From Siphonodentalium dalli (Eukaryota; Mollusca; Scaphopoda; Gadilida; Siphonodentaliidae): 64,000 bases of DNA. Made by a program: the position numbers and the translations under genes. The DNA lies in NCBI GenBank assembly GCA_032622095.1, contig CP136064.1:146087797-146151796 (forward strand), given 5' to 3'. Below, piece by piece: positions 1 to 12,540 of the stretch (position 1 is its first letter; the number at the start of each line of letters is the position of its first letter). The notes beneath the pieces were generated by a model. It was not told where the DNA came from and searched no databases. It saw only the letters and a program-made list of their open reading frames with translations.

Positions 1-26
1 ATGTGTAATTTTTTTATGCCTATGTA

Positions 27-48
27 CCCCCCCCCCCCCCCCCCCCCC
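27..48. repeat. Poly-C homopolymer tract
   Basis: An uninterrupted run of 22 C lies near the left edge of the window, preceded by a T-rich stretch. Such runs are unstable in replication and hard to read, so the length is uncertain. I see no gene or regulatory context around it. Confidence 0.9.
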
Positions 49-1448
49 GACGAAGCAAGTTGTTATGGCGACATATGAACGAATTTGTTGTTTACATATC
101 CATTGTACCACGGCTGCTGTGAGTTTGAACATTCACTTCTTTGAATAAAATGCTACACGGATGACCATATAGAGCTGCTACATGCTGTATTTTCGATAAA
201 CAGCAAGAGTTGTCCATCCCATCTTTGGGGACCATCTTATAGTTGTTCTGCGTTTTATAATACAGCCCTATCCCATCTAATACCGTCCCATACCGTTCTA
301 CAATTTCCAAAGGTTCTTCTGCGTTTTACGACTGCTGTCCCATTGGCGAAATAAGTTGTTTTAGTCTTGATTGTGGTCATTAAAATTCAACAACGAAGCT
401 GAATTTTTTTTTAATCTCACATCACTGTGGGACGGGTGAATATGAATGCGGTGAATGATGTTGATGTTTACCATTTCGTTCTGCAATTTCCTAAGCTGTT
501 CTGGGTTTTACAACTTCCGTCCCATCAGCGAAACAAGTTGTTTTAATCTTGATTATGGTCAATAAAATGCTATCGTTCTGCGTTTTACCCATCGACGAAA
601 CAAGTTCTTTTAAACTAGATTAAAATGCTCCACTGATGTCGTGAATATATCAATTTAACATATGTCAAGAATAGTCGTCATAGGACGGCGAAATATGAAT
701 GAATTTGTTGTTTTGTAATTATAATAAAGAGCGTTTCTTAGTTTATATTATATAACCCATGAGATATGTGTTTGCCATTAACCACATGTTGCTGGTTCGA
801 ACAGCGTTCAAATACATGAATAGTAGAATACTCAACCACCATTCGGAAGTGCATAACACAAACAGCGAGTAATTCTCACTGAGACGATATCATCACCCTA
901 AAGAGTCTGTGTCATCTGCCACCAGTTATGCAAACACAAGCTTAGTGCCAACGTAAACTCAAGCTCAGTGCCGACGTGAACATAGTGTGAACAACTGAAC
1001 GCCGTGTCAAACATTTTTGATATTGGTTTCTCCTTGTACGTTCATTAATAGTGAATTCTTATAGTACTCGCATGCGATATTTGGATTTACCACACAATTT
1101 GTAAGTAAAAACTGATTTTGTTATGTTTCGATCGTTCTGCGTTTTACCATAGCTCTTCTGTCCCATATCGATGGGTATCCAGACAATTGGGACCTTGGAC
1201 GATTGGGACTGCGTTCTGCGTTTTGCCGCTGCTATCCCATCAGCGAAATAAGTTGTTTTAATCTTTAATGATCATGACGTCGAAAAGATGTTAGCTGTTC
1301 TGCGTTTTCTAATACCGTCCCATCCTATCTAATAAAAAAGTTGTTTTAATCTTGATTATGGTCAATAAAATGGGATCACCAATAAAATGCTGCACTGATG
1401 ACCACACAGAGCCATTTTGGTGCTGCTACATGCTGTATTATTGATAAA
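49..1448 (+). repeat. Degenerate forward-oriented copies of an older repeat family
   Basis: This stretch has no supported gene. It is built of scattered, diverged fragments of one repeat family. The core GTTCTGCGTTTT starts at about 244, 575, 1134, 1213 and 1297. A second core, CTTGATTATGGTCAATAAAA, starts at about 548 and 1351, and phrases such as CGTCCCAT and CAGCGAAA lie between them. The copies are broken and irregularly spaced. Between about 690 and 1130 I see AT-rich sequence without recognisable repeat cores. The same cores occur better preserved at 1449-1860 and, in reverse, at 1864-2967. The family is unidentified; it could be an old satellite or a decayed miniature transposon. Confidence 0.6.
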
Positions 1449-1750
1449 CAGCAAGTTTAGGGGTCTATCTTAGCTGTTCTGCGTTTTCTAATACCGTCCC
1501 ATCCTATCTAATACCGTCCCATCCCGTTCTGCAATTTCGCTTCCGTCCCATCAGCGAAAAAAAACATGTTTTCATCTTGATTATGGTCAATAAAATGTTA
1601 CAATGATGTCGAGAAGATATTAATCTAACATTTTATGTAAAAATATCGCCGCGGGACGGGGAAATGTTAATGCATGGGGTGATTTGGTGTTTGTTTACAT
1701 TTTCGTTCTGCAATTTCGCTTCCGTCCCATCGACGAAAAAAGTTGTTTTC
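1449..1750 (+). repeat. Left arm of a large inverted repeat (well-preserved forward copy)
   Basis: This copy begins CAGCAAGTTTAGGGG, contains two tandem phrases of the form TAATACCGTCCCATC, and then a CTTGATTATGGTCAATAAAA core at 1576. It continues into a segment around 1621-1735 ending in CGCTTCCGTCCCATC. Its reverse complement is found at about 2430-2739 with few differences, so the two regions form inverted arms of roughly 280-300 bp around a centre of several hundred bases. Only the overall family relation is supported; I do not see a transposase or clear target-site duplication. Confidence 0.7.
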
Positions 1751-1860
1751 ATCCGTCCCATCAGCGAAAAAAAAACATGTTTTCATCTTGATTATGGTCA
1801 ATAAAAATGCTACAGTGATGTCGAAAAGATGTTAATCTAACATTTTATGCAAAAATATCG
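1751..1860 (+). repeat. Partial forward repeat copy ending at the orientation switch
   Basis: A further forward copy of the CGTCCCATCAGCGAAA plus CTTGATTATGGTCAATAAAA segment (core at 1787) breaks off at about 1860. From 1864 the same family runs in the opposite direction, so this is the junction of a head-to-head arrangement. Confidence 0.65.
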
Positions 1861-1863
1861 CAA

Positions 1864-2212
1864 CATTTTATTGACCATAATCAAGATGAAAACATGTTTT
1901 TTTTCGCTGATGGGACGGTATGAGATAGGATGGGACGGTATTAGAAAACGCAGAACAGCTAAGATAGACCCCTAAACTTGCTGCACCAAAATGGCTCTAT
2001 ATGGTCATCAGTGCAGCATTTTATTGGTGGTCCCATTTTATTGACCATAATCAAGATGAAAACATGTTTTTTTTCGCTGATGGGACAGAAGCGAAATTGC
2101 AGAACGAAAATGTAAACAAACACCAAATCACCCCATGCATTCACATTTCCCCGTCCCGCGGCGATATTTTTACATAAAATGTTAGATTAATATCTTCTCG
2201 ACATCATTGTAA
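1864..2212 (-). repeat. Inverted composite repeat unit 1 (349 bp)
   Basis: The unit starts with CATTTTATTGACCATAATC at 1864 and has a second copy of that start at 2034, so each unit is made of two halves sharing a common head. The first half carries GATGGGACGGTA-type phrases and GAAAACGCAGAACAGC. The second carries GAAATTGCAGAACG and ends in CCCCGTCCCGCGGCGATA followed by an AT-rich tail. It reads opposite to the copies at 49-1860. Open frames over this segment recur in the other units and look incidental. Confidence 0.7.
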
Positions 2213-2589
2213 CATTTTATTGACCATAATCAAGATCAAAACATGTTTTTTTTTTCGCTGATGGGACGGTATGAGATAGGATGGGACGGTATTAGAAAAC
2301 GCAGAACAGCTAAGATAGACCCCTAAACTTGCTGTTTAGCAATACTACAGCATGTAGCAGCACCAAAATGGCTCTATATGGTCATCGGTGCAGCATTTTA
2401 TTGGTGGTCCCATTTTATTGACCATAATCAAGATGAAAACATGTTTTTTTTCGCTGATGGGACGGAAGCGAAATTGCAGAACGAAAATGTAAACAAACAC
2501 CAAATCACCCCATGCATTCACATTTCCCCGTCCCCGCGGCGATATTTTTACATAAAATGTTAGATAATATCTTCTCGACATCATTGTAA
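2213..2589 (-). repeat. Inverted composite repeat unit 2 (377 bp)
   Basis: Second unit of the reverse-oriented set, with heads at 2213 and 2411. It keeps a longer spacer in the first half (GCAATACTACAGCATGTAGC, imperfectly self-complementary) that is missing from unit 1, which explains most of the length difference. Confidence 0.7.
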
Positions 2590-2967
2590 CATTTTATTGA
2601 CCATAATCAAGATGAAAACATGTTTTTTTTTCGCTGATGGGACGGAAGCGAAATTGCAGAACGGGATGGGACGGTATTAGATAGGATGGGACGGTATTAG
2701 AAAACGCAGAACAGCTAAGATAGACCCCTAAACTTGCTGTTTTAGCAATAATACAGCATGTATCAGCACCAAATGGCTCTATATGGTCATCAGTGCAGCA
2801 TTTTATTGGTGGTCCCATTTTATTGACCATAATCAAGATGAAAACATGTTTTTTTTCGCTGATGGGACGGAAGCGAAATTGCAGAACGAAAATGTAAACA
2901 AACACCAAATCACCCCATGCATTCACATTTCCCCGTCCCGCGGCGATATTTTTACATAAATATTAAT
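2590..2967 (-). repeat. Inverted composite repeat unit 3, ended by the gap
   Basis: Third unit, with heads at 2590 and 2816. Its first half has a rearranged block with two tandem GATGGGACGGTATTAG phrases, exactly matching the arrangement in the forward arm at 1449-1620. The unit runs into the run of Ns, so its true end is not visible. Confidence 0.7.
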
Positions 2968-3067
2968 NNNNNNNNNNNNNNNNNNNNNNNNNNNNNNNNN
3001 NNNNNNNNNNNNNNNNNNNNNNNNNNNNNNNNNNNNNNNNNNNNNNNNNNNNNNNNNNNNNNNNNNN
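2968..3067. other. Assembly gap (100 N)
   Basis: Exactly 100 unknown bases. A round number of this kind usually marks a scaffold join of unknown size, so the adjacency of the left repeat family and the 1,240-bp satellite is not proven by sequence. Confidence 0.99.
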
Positions 3068-6000
3068 GGTAATCGTTTAGAAGTACTAAAATTTCCCCAC
3101 TGAATGACACCAAATACGTGACGATTGGGTTGAAGGAATTTAAATTCATAGTGCATTTTCTGTAAACTTGAAGAAAAGGAAGGGGCCACAATTTCTACAT
3201 TTGTCAACCGATTCATAAAATTCACTCATAATGACACTCAGTACATCTTAAATATACCTCACAACCATTTTGGTTCAAATCGGCGACAAAAAAAAATTGA
3301 CAAATTTTGCCCCTCCCCTAGCCCGGAAAAATTTGAGCGGACCTTTGTCAAAATTTCGTGTTTGGTCTTCTGTCTATGTTTAAGGCGCTCACATAGACCA
3401 AATCCAGCTGTTGCGCTTCGTCTAGGAGAAGATCTGGGCACAAGCACTTTCTACACATGGACTTTATTAGTACATTTTTTGATGTTTTATAACTTGGCCA
3501 TTTCTCAACCGATTTACAAAATTCTTTCACGATTAGCATCAGAACGTCGTATAGATACACGACAGTAAAAATGGTTGGAATCGGTGACAAGAAAAAATTT
3601 GACAAATTTTGCACCCCTCCCCAGGTCAAAAATTGTTTTTCGGACCTTGGTGAAAATTTCCCCGATTTGTACCCTTTCGTTAGTTAACACGATTACGAGA
3701 ACCGAATTCAGCTTGCTTTGCTTTTTTATAGGAGAAGATCTGGCCACAAACATTTTCCAAAAAAAATTTGTAAGGGGGCATAACTCTGGAAAGCAAGTTG
3801 GGACATAAACCTAAATGCTTCGATTCCATGTAGCTTGGCAAGGTACGTAAACCTACCAAATTTCAATGTTCCACCTTTTAAACTTTCTGAGATATAAGAG
3901 TTACAAAATATATTAAGAAGCATAATAATAATAGGAAAAATAAAAAATTGAATAACAATATACTTCCATATTAAAATATGGAAGTATAATAAGGGAATCG
4001 CGCGGAATTGATTGGAATGTCGATAGTATGGTTTATTGACATTTCTGTGTTCAGTTGGAACGTTCTGTTGTGACCCCCACCCATGCCTCGAAATTTGACG
4101 ACGCGGGTAGAAAATTCGCCATATATCGTCCAATTTTCGAGATATCGAGCTAATTTTTGCGTCATTGTGTTCGTATTTGATGCCCCTTTAATATTTAGCA
4201 GGGTTCTGGTGAGGTATTGTGGCGATATTTTACTATGTAGGCCAATATGTATGTTGTTCAGTACATACTTTTCGAATATCTCTGGCCTCCATCAACATGT
4301 TACGGCAAGTGGGTAATCGTTTAGAAGTACTAAAATTTCCCCACTGAATGACACCCAAATACGTGACGATTGGTTGAAGGAATTTAAATTCATAGTGCAT
4401 TTTCTGTAAACTTGAAGAAAAGGAAGGGGCCACAATTTCTACATTTGTCAACCGATTCATAAAATTCACTCATAATGACACTCAGTACATCTTATATATA
4501 CCTCACAACCATTTTGGTTCAAATCGGCGACAAAAAAAAATTGACAAATTTTGCCCCTCCCCTAGCCCGGAAAAATTTGAGCGGACCTTTGTCAAAATTT
4601 CGTGGTTTGGTCTTCTGTCTATGTTTAAGGCGCTCACATAGACCAAATCCAACTGTTGCCGCTTCGTCTAGGAGAAGATCTGGGCACAAGCACTTTCTAC
4701 ACATGGACTTTATTAGTACATTTTTTTATGTTTTATTAACTTGGCCATTTCTCAACCGATTTACAAAATTCTTTCACGATTAGCATCAGAACGTCGTATA
4801 GATACACGACAGTAAAAATGGTTGGAATCGGTGACAAGAAAAAATTTGACAAATTTTGCACCCCTCCCCAGGTCAAAAATTGTTTTCGGACCTTGGTGAA
4901 AATTTCCCCGATTTGTACCCTTTCGTTAGTTAACACGATTACGAGAACCGAATTCAGCTGCTTTGCTTTTTATAGGAGAAGATCTGGCCACAAACATTTT
5001 CCAAAAAAAATTTGTAAGGGGCATAACTCTGGAAAGCAAGTTGGGACATAAACCTAAATGCTTCGATTCCATGTAGCTTGGCAAGGTACGTAAACCTACC
5101 AAATTTCAATGTTCCACCTTTTAACTTTCTGAGATATAAGAGTTACAAAATATATTAAGAAGCCATAATAATAATAGGAAAAATAAAAAATTGAATAACA
5201 ATATACTTCCATATTAAAATATGGAAGTATAATAAGGGGAATCGCGCGGAATTGATTGGAATGTCGATAGTATGGTTTATTGACATTTCTGTGTTCAGTT
5301 GGAACGTTCTGTTGTGACCCCCACCCATTGCCTCGAATTTGACGACGCGGGTAGAAAATTCGCCATATATCGTCCAATTTTCGAGATATCGAGCTAATTT
5401 TTTGCGTCATTGTGTTCGTATTTGATGCCCCTTTAATATTTAGCAGGGTTCTGGTGAGGTATTTGTGGCGATATTTTACTATGTAGGCCAATATGTATGT
5501 TGTTCAGTACATACTTTTTCGAATATCTCTGGCCTCCAACAACATGTTACGGCAAGTGGGTAATCGTTTAGAAGTACTAAAAATTTCCCCACTGAATGAC
5601 ACCAAATACGTGACGATTGGTTGAAAGGGAATTTAAATTCATAGTGCATTTTCTGTAAACTTGAAGAAAAGGAAGGGGCCACAATTTCTACATTTGTCAA
5701 CCGATTCATAAAATTCACTCATAATGACACTCAGTACATCTTATATATACCTCACAAACACCATTTGGTTCAAATCGGCGACAAAAAAAAAATTGACAAA
5801 TTTTGCCCCTCCCCTAGCCCGGAAAAATTTGAGCGGACCTTTGTCAAAATTTCGTGGTTTGGTCTTCTGTCTATGTTTAAGGCGCTCACATAGACCAAAT
5901 CCAACTGTTGCGCTTCGTCTAGGAGAAGATCTGGGCACAAGCACTTTCTACACATGGACTTTATTAGTACATTTTTTTATGTTTTATAACTTGGCCATTT

Positions 6001-9000
6001 CTCAACCGATTTACAAAATTCTTTCACGATTAGCATCAGAACGTCGTTATAGATACACGACAGTAAAAATGGTTGGAATCGGTGACAAGAAAAAAATTTG
6101 ACAAATTTTTGCACCCCTCCCCAGGTCAAAAATTGTTTTCGGACCTTGGTGAAAATTTCCCCCGATTTGTACCCTTTCGTTAGTTAACACGATTACGAGA
6201 ACCGAATTCAGCTGCTTTGCTTTTTATAGGAGAAGATCTGGCCACAAACATTTTCCAAAAAAAATTTGTAAGGGGGCATAACTCTGGAAAGCAAGTTGGG
6301 ACATAAACCTAAATGCTTCGATTCCATGTAGCTTGGCAAGGTACGTAAACCTACCAAATTTCAATGTTCCACCTTTTAAACTTTCTGAGATATAAGAGTT
6401 ACAAAATATATTAAGAAGCATAATAATAATCAGGAAAAAATAAAAAATTGAATAACAATATACTTCCATATTAAAATATGGAAGTATAATAAGGGGAATC
6501 GCGCGGAATTGATTGGAATGTCGATAGTATGGTTTATTGACATTTCTGTGTTCAGTTGGAAGCGTTCTGTTGTGACCCCCCACCCATGCCTCGAAATTTG
6601 ACGACGCGGGTAGAAAATTCGCCATATATCGTCCAATTTTCGAGATATCGAGCTAATTTTTGCGTCATTGTGTTCGTATTTGATGCCCCTTTAAATATTT
6701 AGCAGGGTTCTGGTGAGGTATTGTGGCGATATTTTACTATGTAGGCCAATATGTATGTGGTTCAGTACATACTTTTCGAATATCTCTGGCCTCCATCAAC
6801 ATGTTTACGGCAAGTGGGTAATCGTTTAGAAGTACTAAAATTTCCCCACTGAATGACACCAAATACGTGACGATTGGTTGAAGGAATTTAAATTCATAGT
6901 GCATTTTCTGTAAACTTGAAGAAAAGGAAGGGGCCCAAAAATTTCTACATTTGTCAACCGATTCATAAAATTCACTCATAATGACACTCAGTACATCTTT
7001 TATATATACCTCACAACCATTTTGGTTCAAATCGGCGACAAAAAAAAAATTGACAAATTTTGGCCCCTCCCCTAGCCCCGGAAAAATTTGAGCGGACCTT
7101 TGTCAAAATTTCGTGGTTTGGTCTTCTGTCTATGTTTAAGGCGCTCACATAGACCAAATCCAGCTGTTGCGCTTCGTCTAGGAGAAGATCTGGGCACAAG
7201 CTCTTTCTACACATGGACTTTATTAGTACATTTTTTGATGTTTTATAACTTGGCCATTTCTCAACCGATTTACAAAATTCTTTCACGATTAGCATCAGAA
7301 CGTCGTATAGATACACGACAGTAAAAATGGTTGGAATCGGTGACAAGAAAAAATTTGACAAATTTTGCACTCCCTCCCCAGCTCAAAAATTGTTTTCGGA
7401 CCTTGGTGAAAATTTCCCCCGATTTGTACCCTTTCGTTAGTTAACACGATTACGAGAACCGAATTCAGCTGCTTTGCTTTTTATAGGAGAAGATCTGGCC
7501 ACAAACATTTTCCAAAAAAAATTTGTAAGGGGCATAACTCTGGAAAGCAAGTTGGGACATAAACCTAAATGCTTCGATTCCATGTAGCTTGGCAAGGTAC
7601 GTAAACCTACCAAATTTCAATGTTCCACCTTTTAAACTTTCTGAGATATAAGAGTTACAAAATATATTAAGAAGCATAATAATATAAGGAAAAATAAAAA
7701 ATTGAATAACAATATACTTCCATATTAAAATATGGAAGTATAATAAGGGAATCGCGCGGAATTGATTGGAATGTCGATAGTATGGTTTATTGACATTTCT
7801 GTGTTCAGTTGGAACGTTCTTGTGTGACCCCCACCCATGCCTCGAAATTTGACGACGCGGGTAGAAAATTCGCCATATATCGTCCAATTTTCGAGATATC
7901 GAGCTAATTTTTGCGTCATTGTGTTCGTATTTGATGCCCCTTTAATATTTAGCAGGGTTCTGGTGAGGTATTGTGGCGATATTTTACTATGTAGGCCAAT
8001 ATGTATGTTGTTCAGTACATACTTTTCGAATATCTCTGGCCTCCATCAACATGTTACGGCAAGTGGGTAATCGTTTAGAAGTACTAAAATTTCCCCCACT
8101 GAATGACACCAAATACGTGACGATTGGTTGAAGGAATTTAAATTCATAGTGCATTTTTCTGTAAACTTGAAGAAAAGGAAGGGGCCACAATTTCTACATT
8201 TGTCAACCGATTCATAAAATTCACTCATAATGACACTCAGTACATCTTATATATACCTCACAACCATTTTGGTTCAAAATCGGCGACAAAAAAAAATTTG
8301 ACAAATTTTGCCCCCTCCCCTAGCCCGGAAAAATTTGAGCGGACCTTTGTCAAAATTTCGTGGTTTGGTCTTCTGTCTATGTTTAAGGCGCTCACATAGA
8401 CCAAATCCAGCTGTTGCGCTTCGTCTAGGAGAAGATCTGGGCACAAGCACTTTCTACACATGGACTTTATTAGTACATTTTTTTGATGTTTTATAACTTG
8501 GCCATTTCTCAACCGATTTACAAAATTCTTTCACGATTAGCATCAGAACGTCGTATAGATACACGACAGTCAAACTGGTTGGAATCGGTGACAAGAAAAA
8601 ATTTGACAAAATTTTGCACCCCTTCCCCAGGTCAAAAATTGTTTTCGGACCTTGGTGAAAATTTCCCCGATTTGTACCCTTTCGTTAGTTAACACGATTA
8701 CGAGAACCGAATTCAGCTGCTTTTGCTTTTTATAGGAGAAGATCTGGCCACAAACATTTTCCAAAAAAAATTTGTAAGGGGGCATAACTCTGGAAAGCAA
8801 GTTGGGACATAAACCTAATGCTTCGATTCCATGTAGCTTGGCAAGGTACGTAAACCTACCAAATTTCAATGTTCCACCTTTTAAACTTTCTGAGATATAA
8901 GAGTTACAAAATATATTAAGAAGCATAATAATAATAGGAAAAATAAAAAATTGAATAACAATATACTTCCATATTAAAATATGGAAGTATAATAAGGGAA

Positions 9001-12000
9001 TCGCGCGGAATTGATTGGAATGTCGATAGTATGGTTTATTGACATTTCTGTGTTCAGTTGGAACGTTTCTGTTGTGACCCCCACCCATGCCTCGAAATTT
9101 GACGACGCGGGTAGAAAATTCGCCATATATCGTCCAATTTTCGAGATATCGAGCTAATTTTTTGCGTCATTGTGTTCGTATTTGATGCCCCTTTAATATT
9201 TAGCAGGGTTCTGGTGAGGTATTGTGGCGATATTTTACTATGTAGGCCAATATGTATGTTGTTCAGTACATACTTTTCGAATATCTCTGGCCTCCCATCA
9301 ACATGTTACGGCAAGTGGGTAATCGTTTAGAAGTACTAAAATTTCCCCACTGAATGACACCAAATACGTGACGATTGGTTGAAGGAATTTAAATTCATAG
9401 TGCATTTTCTGTAAACTTGAAGAAAAGGAAGGGGCCACAATTTTCTACATTTGTCAACCGATTCATAAAATTCACTCATAATGACACTCAGTACATCTTA
9501 TATATACCTCACAACCATTTTGGTTCAAATCGGCGACAAAAAAAATTTGACAAATTTTGCCCCCTCCCCTAGCCCGGAAAAATTTGAGCGGACCTTTGTC
9601 AAAATTTCGTGGTTGGTCTTCTGTCTATGTTTAAGGCGCTCACATAGACCAAATCCAGCTGTTGCGCTTCGTCTAGGAGAAGATCTGGGCACAAGCACTT
9701 TCTACACATGGACTTTATTAGTACATTTTTTGATGTTTTATAACTTGGCCATTCTCAACCGATTTACAAAATTCTTTCACGATTAGCATCAGAACGTCGT
9801 ATAGATACACGACAGTCAAAATGGTTGGAATCGGTGACAAGAAAAAATTTGACAAATTTTGCACCCCTCCCCAGCTCAAAAATTGTTTTCGGACCTTGGT
9901 GAAAATTTCCCCGATTTGTACCCTTTCGTTAGTTAACACGATTACGAGAACCGAATTCAGCTGCTTTGCTTTTTATAGGAGAAGATCTGGCCACAAACAT
10001 TTTCCAAAAAAAATTTGTAAGGGGCATAACTCTGGAAAGCAAGTTGGGACATAAACCTAAATGCTTCGATTTCCATGTAGCTTGGCAAGGTACGTAAACC
10101 TACCAAATTTCAATGTTCACCTTTTAAACTTTCTGAGATATAAGAGTTACAAAATATATTAAGAAGCATAATAATAATAGGAAAAATAAAAAATTGAATA
10201 ACAATATACTTCCATATTAAAATATGGAAGTATAATAAGGGAATCGCGCGGAATTGATTGGAATGTCGATAGTATGGTTTATTGACATTTCTGTGTTCAG
10301 TTGGAACGTTCTGTTGTGACCCCCACCCATGCCTCGAAATTGACGACGCGGGTAGAAAATTCGCCATATATCGTCCAATTTTCGAGATATCGAGCTAATT
10401 TTTGCGTCATTGTGTTCGTATTTGATGCCCCTTTAATATTTAGCAGGGTTCTGGTGAGGTATTGTGGCGATATTTTACTATGTAGGCCAATATGTATGTT
10501 GTTCAGTACATACTTTTCGAATATCTCTGGCCTCCATCAACATGTTACCGGCAAGTGGTAATCGTTTAGAAGTACTAAAATTTCCCCACTGAATGACACC
10601 AAATACGTGACGATTGGTTGAAGGAATTTAAATTCATAGTGCATTTTCTGTAAACTTGAAGAAAAGGAAGGGGCCCACAATTTCTACATTTGTCAACCGA
10701 TTCATAAAATTCACTCATAATGACACTCAGTACATCTTATATATACCTCACAACCATTTTGGTTCAAATCGGCGACAAAAAAAAATTGACAAATTTTGCC
10801 CCTCCCCTAGCCCCGGAAAAATTTGAGCGGTCATTTGTCAAAATTTCGTGGTTTGGTCTTCTGTCTATGTTTAAGGCGCTCACATAGACCAAATCCAGCT
10901 GTTGCGCTTCGTCTAGGAGAAGATCTGGGCACAAGCACTTTCTACACATGGACTTTATTAGTACATTTTTTGATGTTTTATAACTTTGGGCCATTTCTCA
11001 ACCGATTTACAAAATTCTTTCACGATTAGCATCAGAACGTCGTATAGATACACGACAGTAAAAATGGTTGGAATCGGTGACAAGAAAAAATTTGACAAAT
11101 TTTGCACCCCTCCCCAGCTCAAAAATTGTTTTTCGGACCTTGGTGAAAATTTCCCCGATTTGTACCCTTTTCGTTAGTTAACACGATTACGAGAACCGAA
11201 TTCAGCTGCTTTGCTTTTTATAGGAGAAGATCTGGCCACAAACATTTTCCAAAAAAAATTTGTAAGGGGCATAACTCTGGAAAGCAAGTTGGGACATAAA
11301 CCTAAATGCTTCGATTCCATGTAGCTTGGCAAGGTACGTAAACCTACCAAATTTCAATGTTCCACCTTTTAAACTTTCTGAGATATAAGAGTTACAAAAT
11401 ATATTAAGAAGCATAATAATAATAGGAAAAATAAAAAATTGAATAACAATATACTTCCATATTAAAATATGGAAGTATAATAAGGGAATCGCGCGGAATT
11501 GATTGGAATGTCGATAGTATGGTTTATTGACATTTCTGTGTTCAGTTGGGGACGTTCTGTTGTGACCCCCACCCATGCCTCGAAATTTGACGACGGCGGG
11601 TAGAAAATTCGCCATATATCGTCCAATTTTCGAGATATCGAGCTAATTTTTGCGTCATTGTGTTCGTATTTGATGCCCCTTTAATATTTAGCAGGGTTCT
11701 GGTGAGGTATTGTGGCGATATTTTACTATGTAGGCCAATATGTATGTTGTTCAGCTACATACTTTTCGAATATCTCTGGCCTCCATCAACATGTTACGGC
11801 AAGTGGGTAATCGTTTAGAAGTACTAAAATTTCCCCACTGAATGACACCAAATACGTGACGATTGGTTGAAGGAATTTAAATTCATAGTGCATTTTCTGT
11901 AAACTTGAAGAAAAGGAAGGGGCCACAATTTCTACATTTGTCAACCGATTCATAAAATTCACCTCATAATGACACTCAGTACATCTTATATATACCTCAC

Positions 12001-12540
12001 AAACCATTTTGGTTCAAATCGGCGACAAAAAAAATTGACAAATTTTGCCCCTCCCCCTAGCCCGGAAAAATTTGAGCGGACATTTGTCAAAATTTCGTGG
12101 TTTGGTCTTCTGTCTATGTTTAAGGCGCTCACATAGACCAAATCCAGCTGTTGCGCTTCGTCTAGGAGAAGATCTGGGCACAAGCACTTTCTACACATGG
12201 ACTTTATTAGTACATTTTTTGATGTTTTATAACTTGGCCATTTCTCAACCGATTTACAAAATTCTTTCACGATTAGCATCAGAACGTCGTATAGATACAC
12301 GACAGTAAAAATGGTTGGAATCGGTGACAAGAAAAAATTTGACAAATTTTGCACCCCTCCCCAGCTCAAAAATTGTTTTCGGACCTTGGTGAAAATTTCC
12401 CCGATTTGTACCCTTTCGTTAGTTAACCACGATTACGAGAACCGAATTCAGCTGCTTTGCTTTTTATAGGAGAAGATCTGGCCACAAACATTTTCCAAAA
12501 AAAAATTTGTAAGGGGCATAACTCTGGAAAGCAAGTTGGA
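3068..12540 (+). repeat. Left part of the array with many single-base indels
   Basis: The first eight monomers measure 1244, 1249, 1257, 1249, 1251, 1239, 1249 and 1242 bp, a net excess of 60 bp over eight units. The differences are mostly one-base gains or losses, typically in homopolymers such as runs of A, T, C or G. The last one I see is a missing G at about 12537 (AGTTGGACATAAAC). Genuine base variants are also present: CCAGCTC in place of CCAGGTC in units 6981, 9481, 10720, 11969 and 13211, and CCAACTGTTG in units 4475 and 5724. The segment is probably part real edge divergence and part unpolished sequence beside the gap. Confidence 0.85.

Noticed and set aside
1959-2926. Minus-strand frames of 61-110 codons sharing a common start in the left repeat family
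   Set aside because: The same peptide recurs because the repeat units recur. The frames end at random and show no domain.
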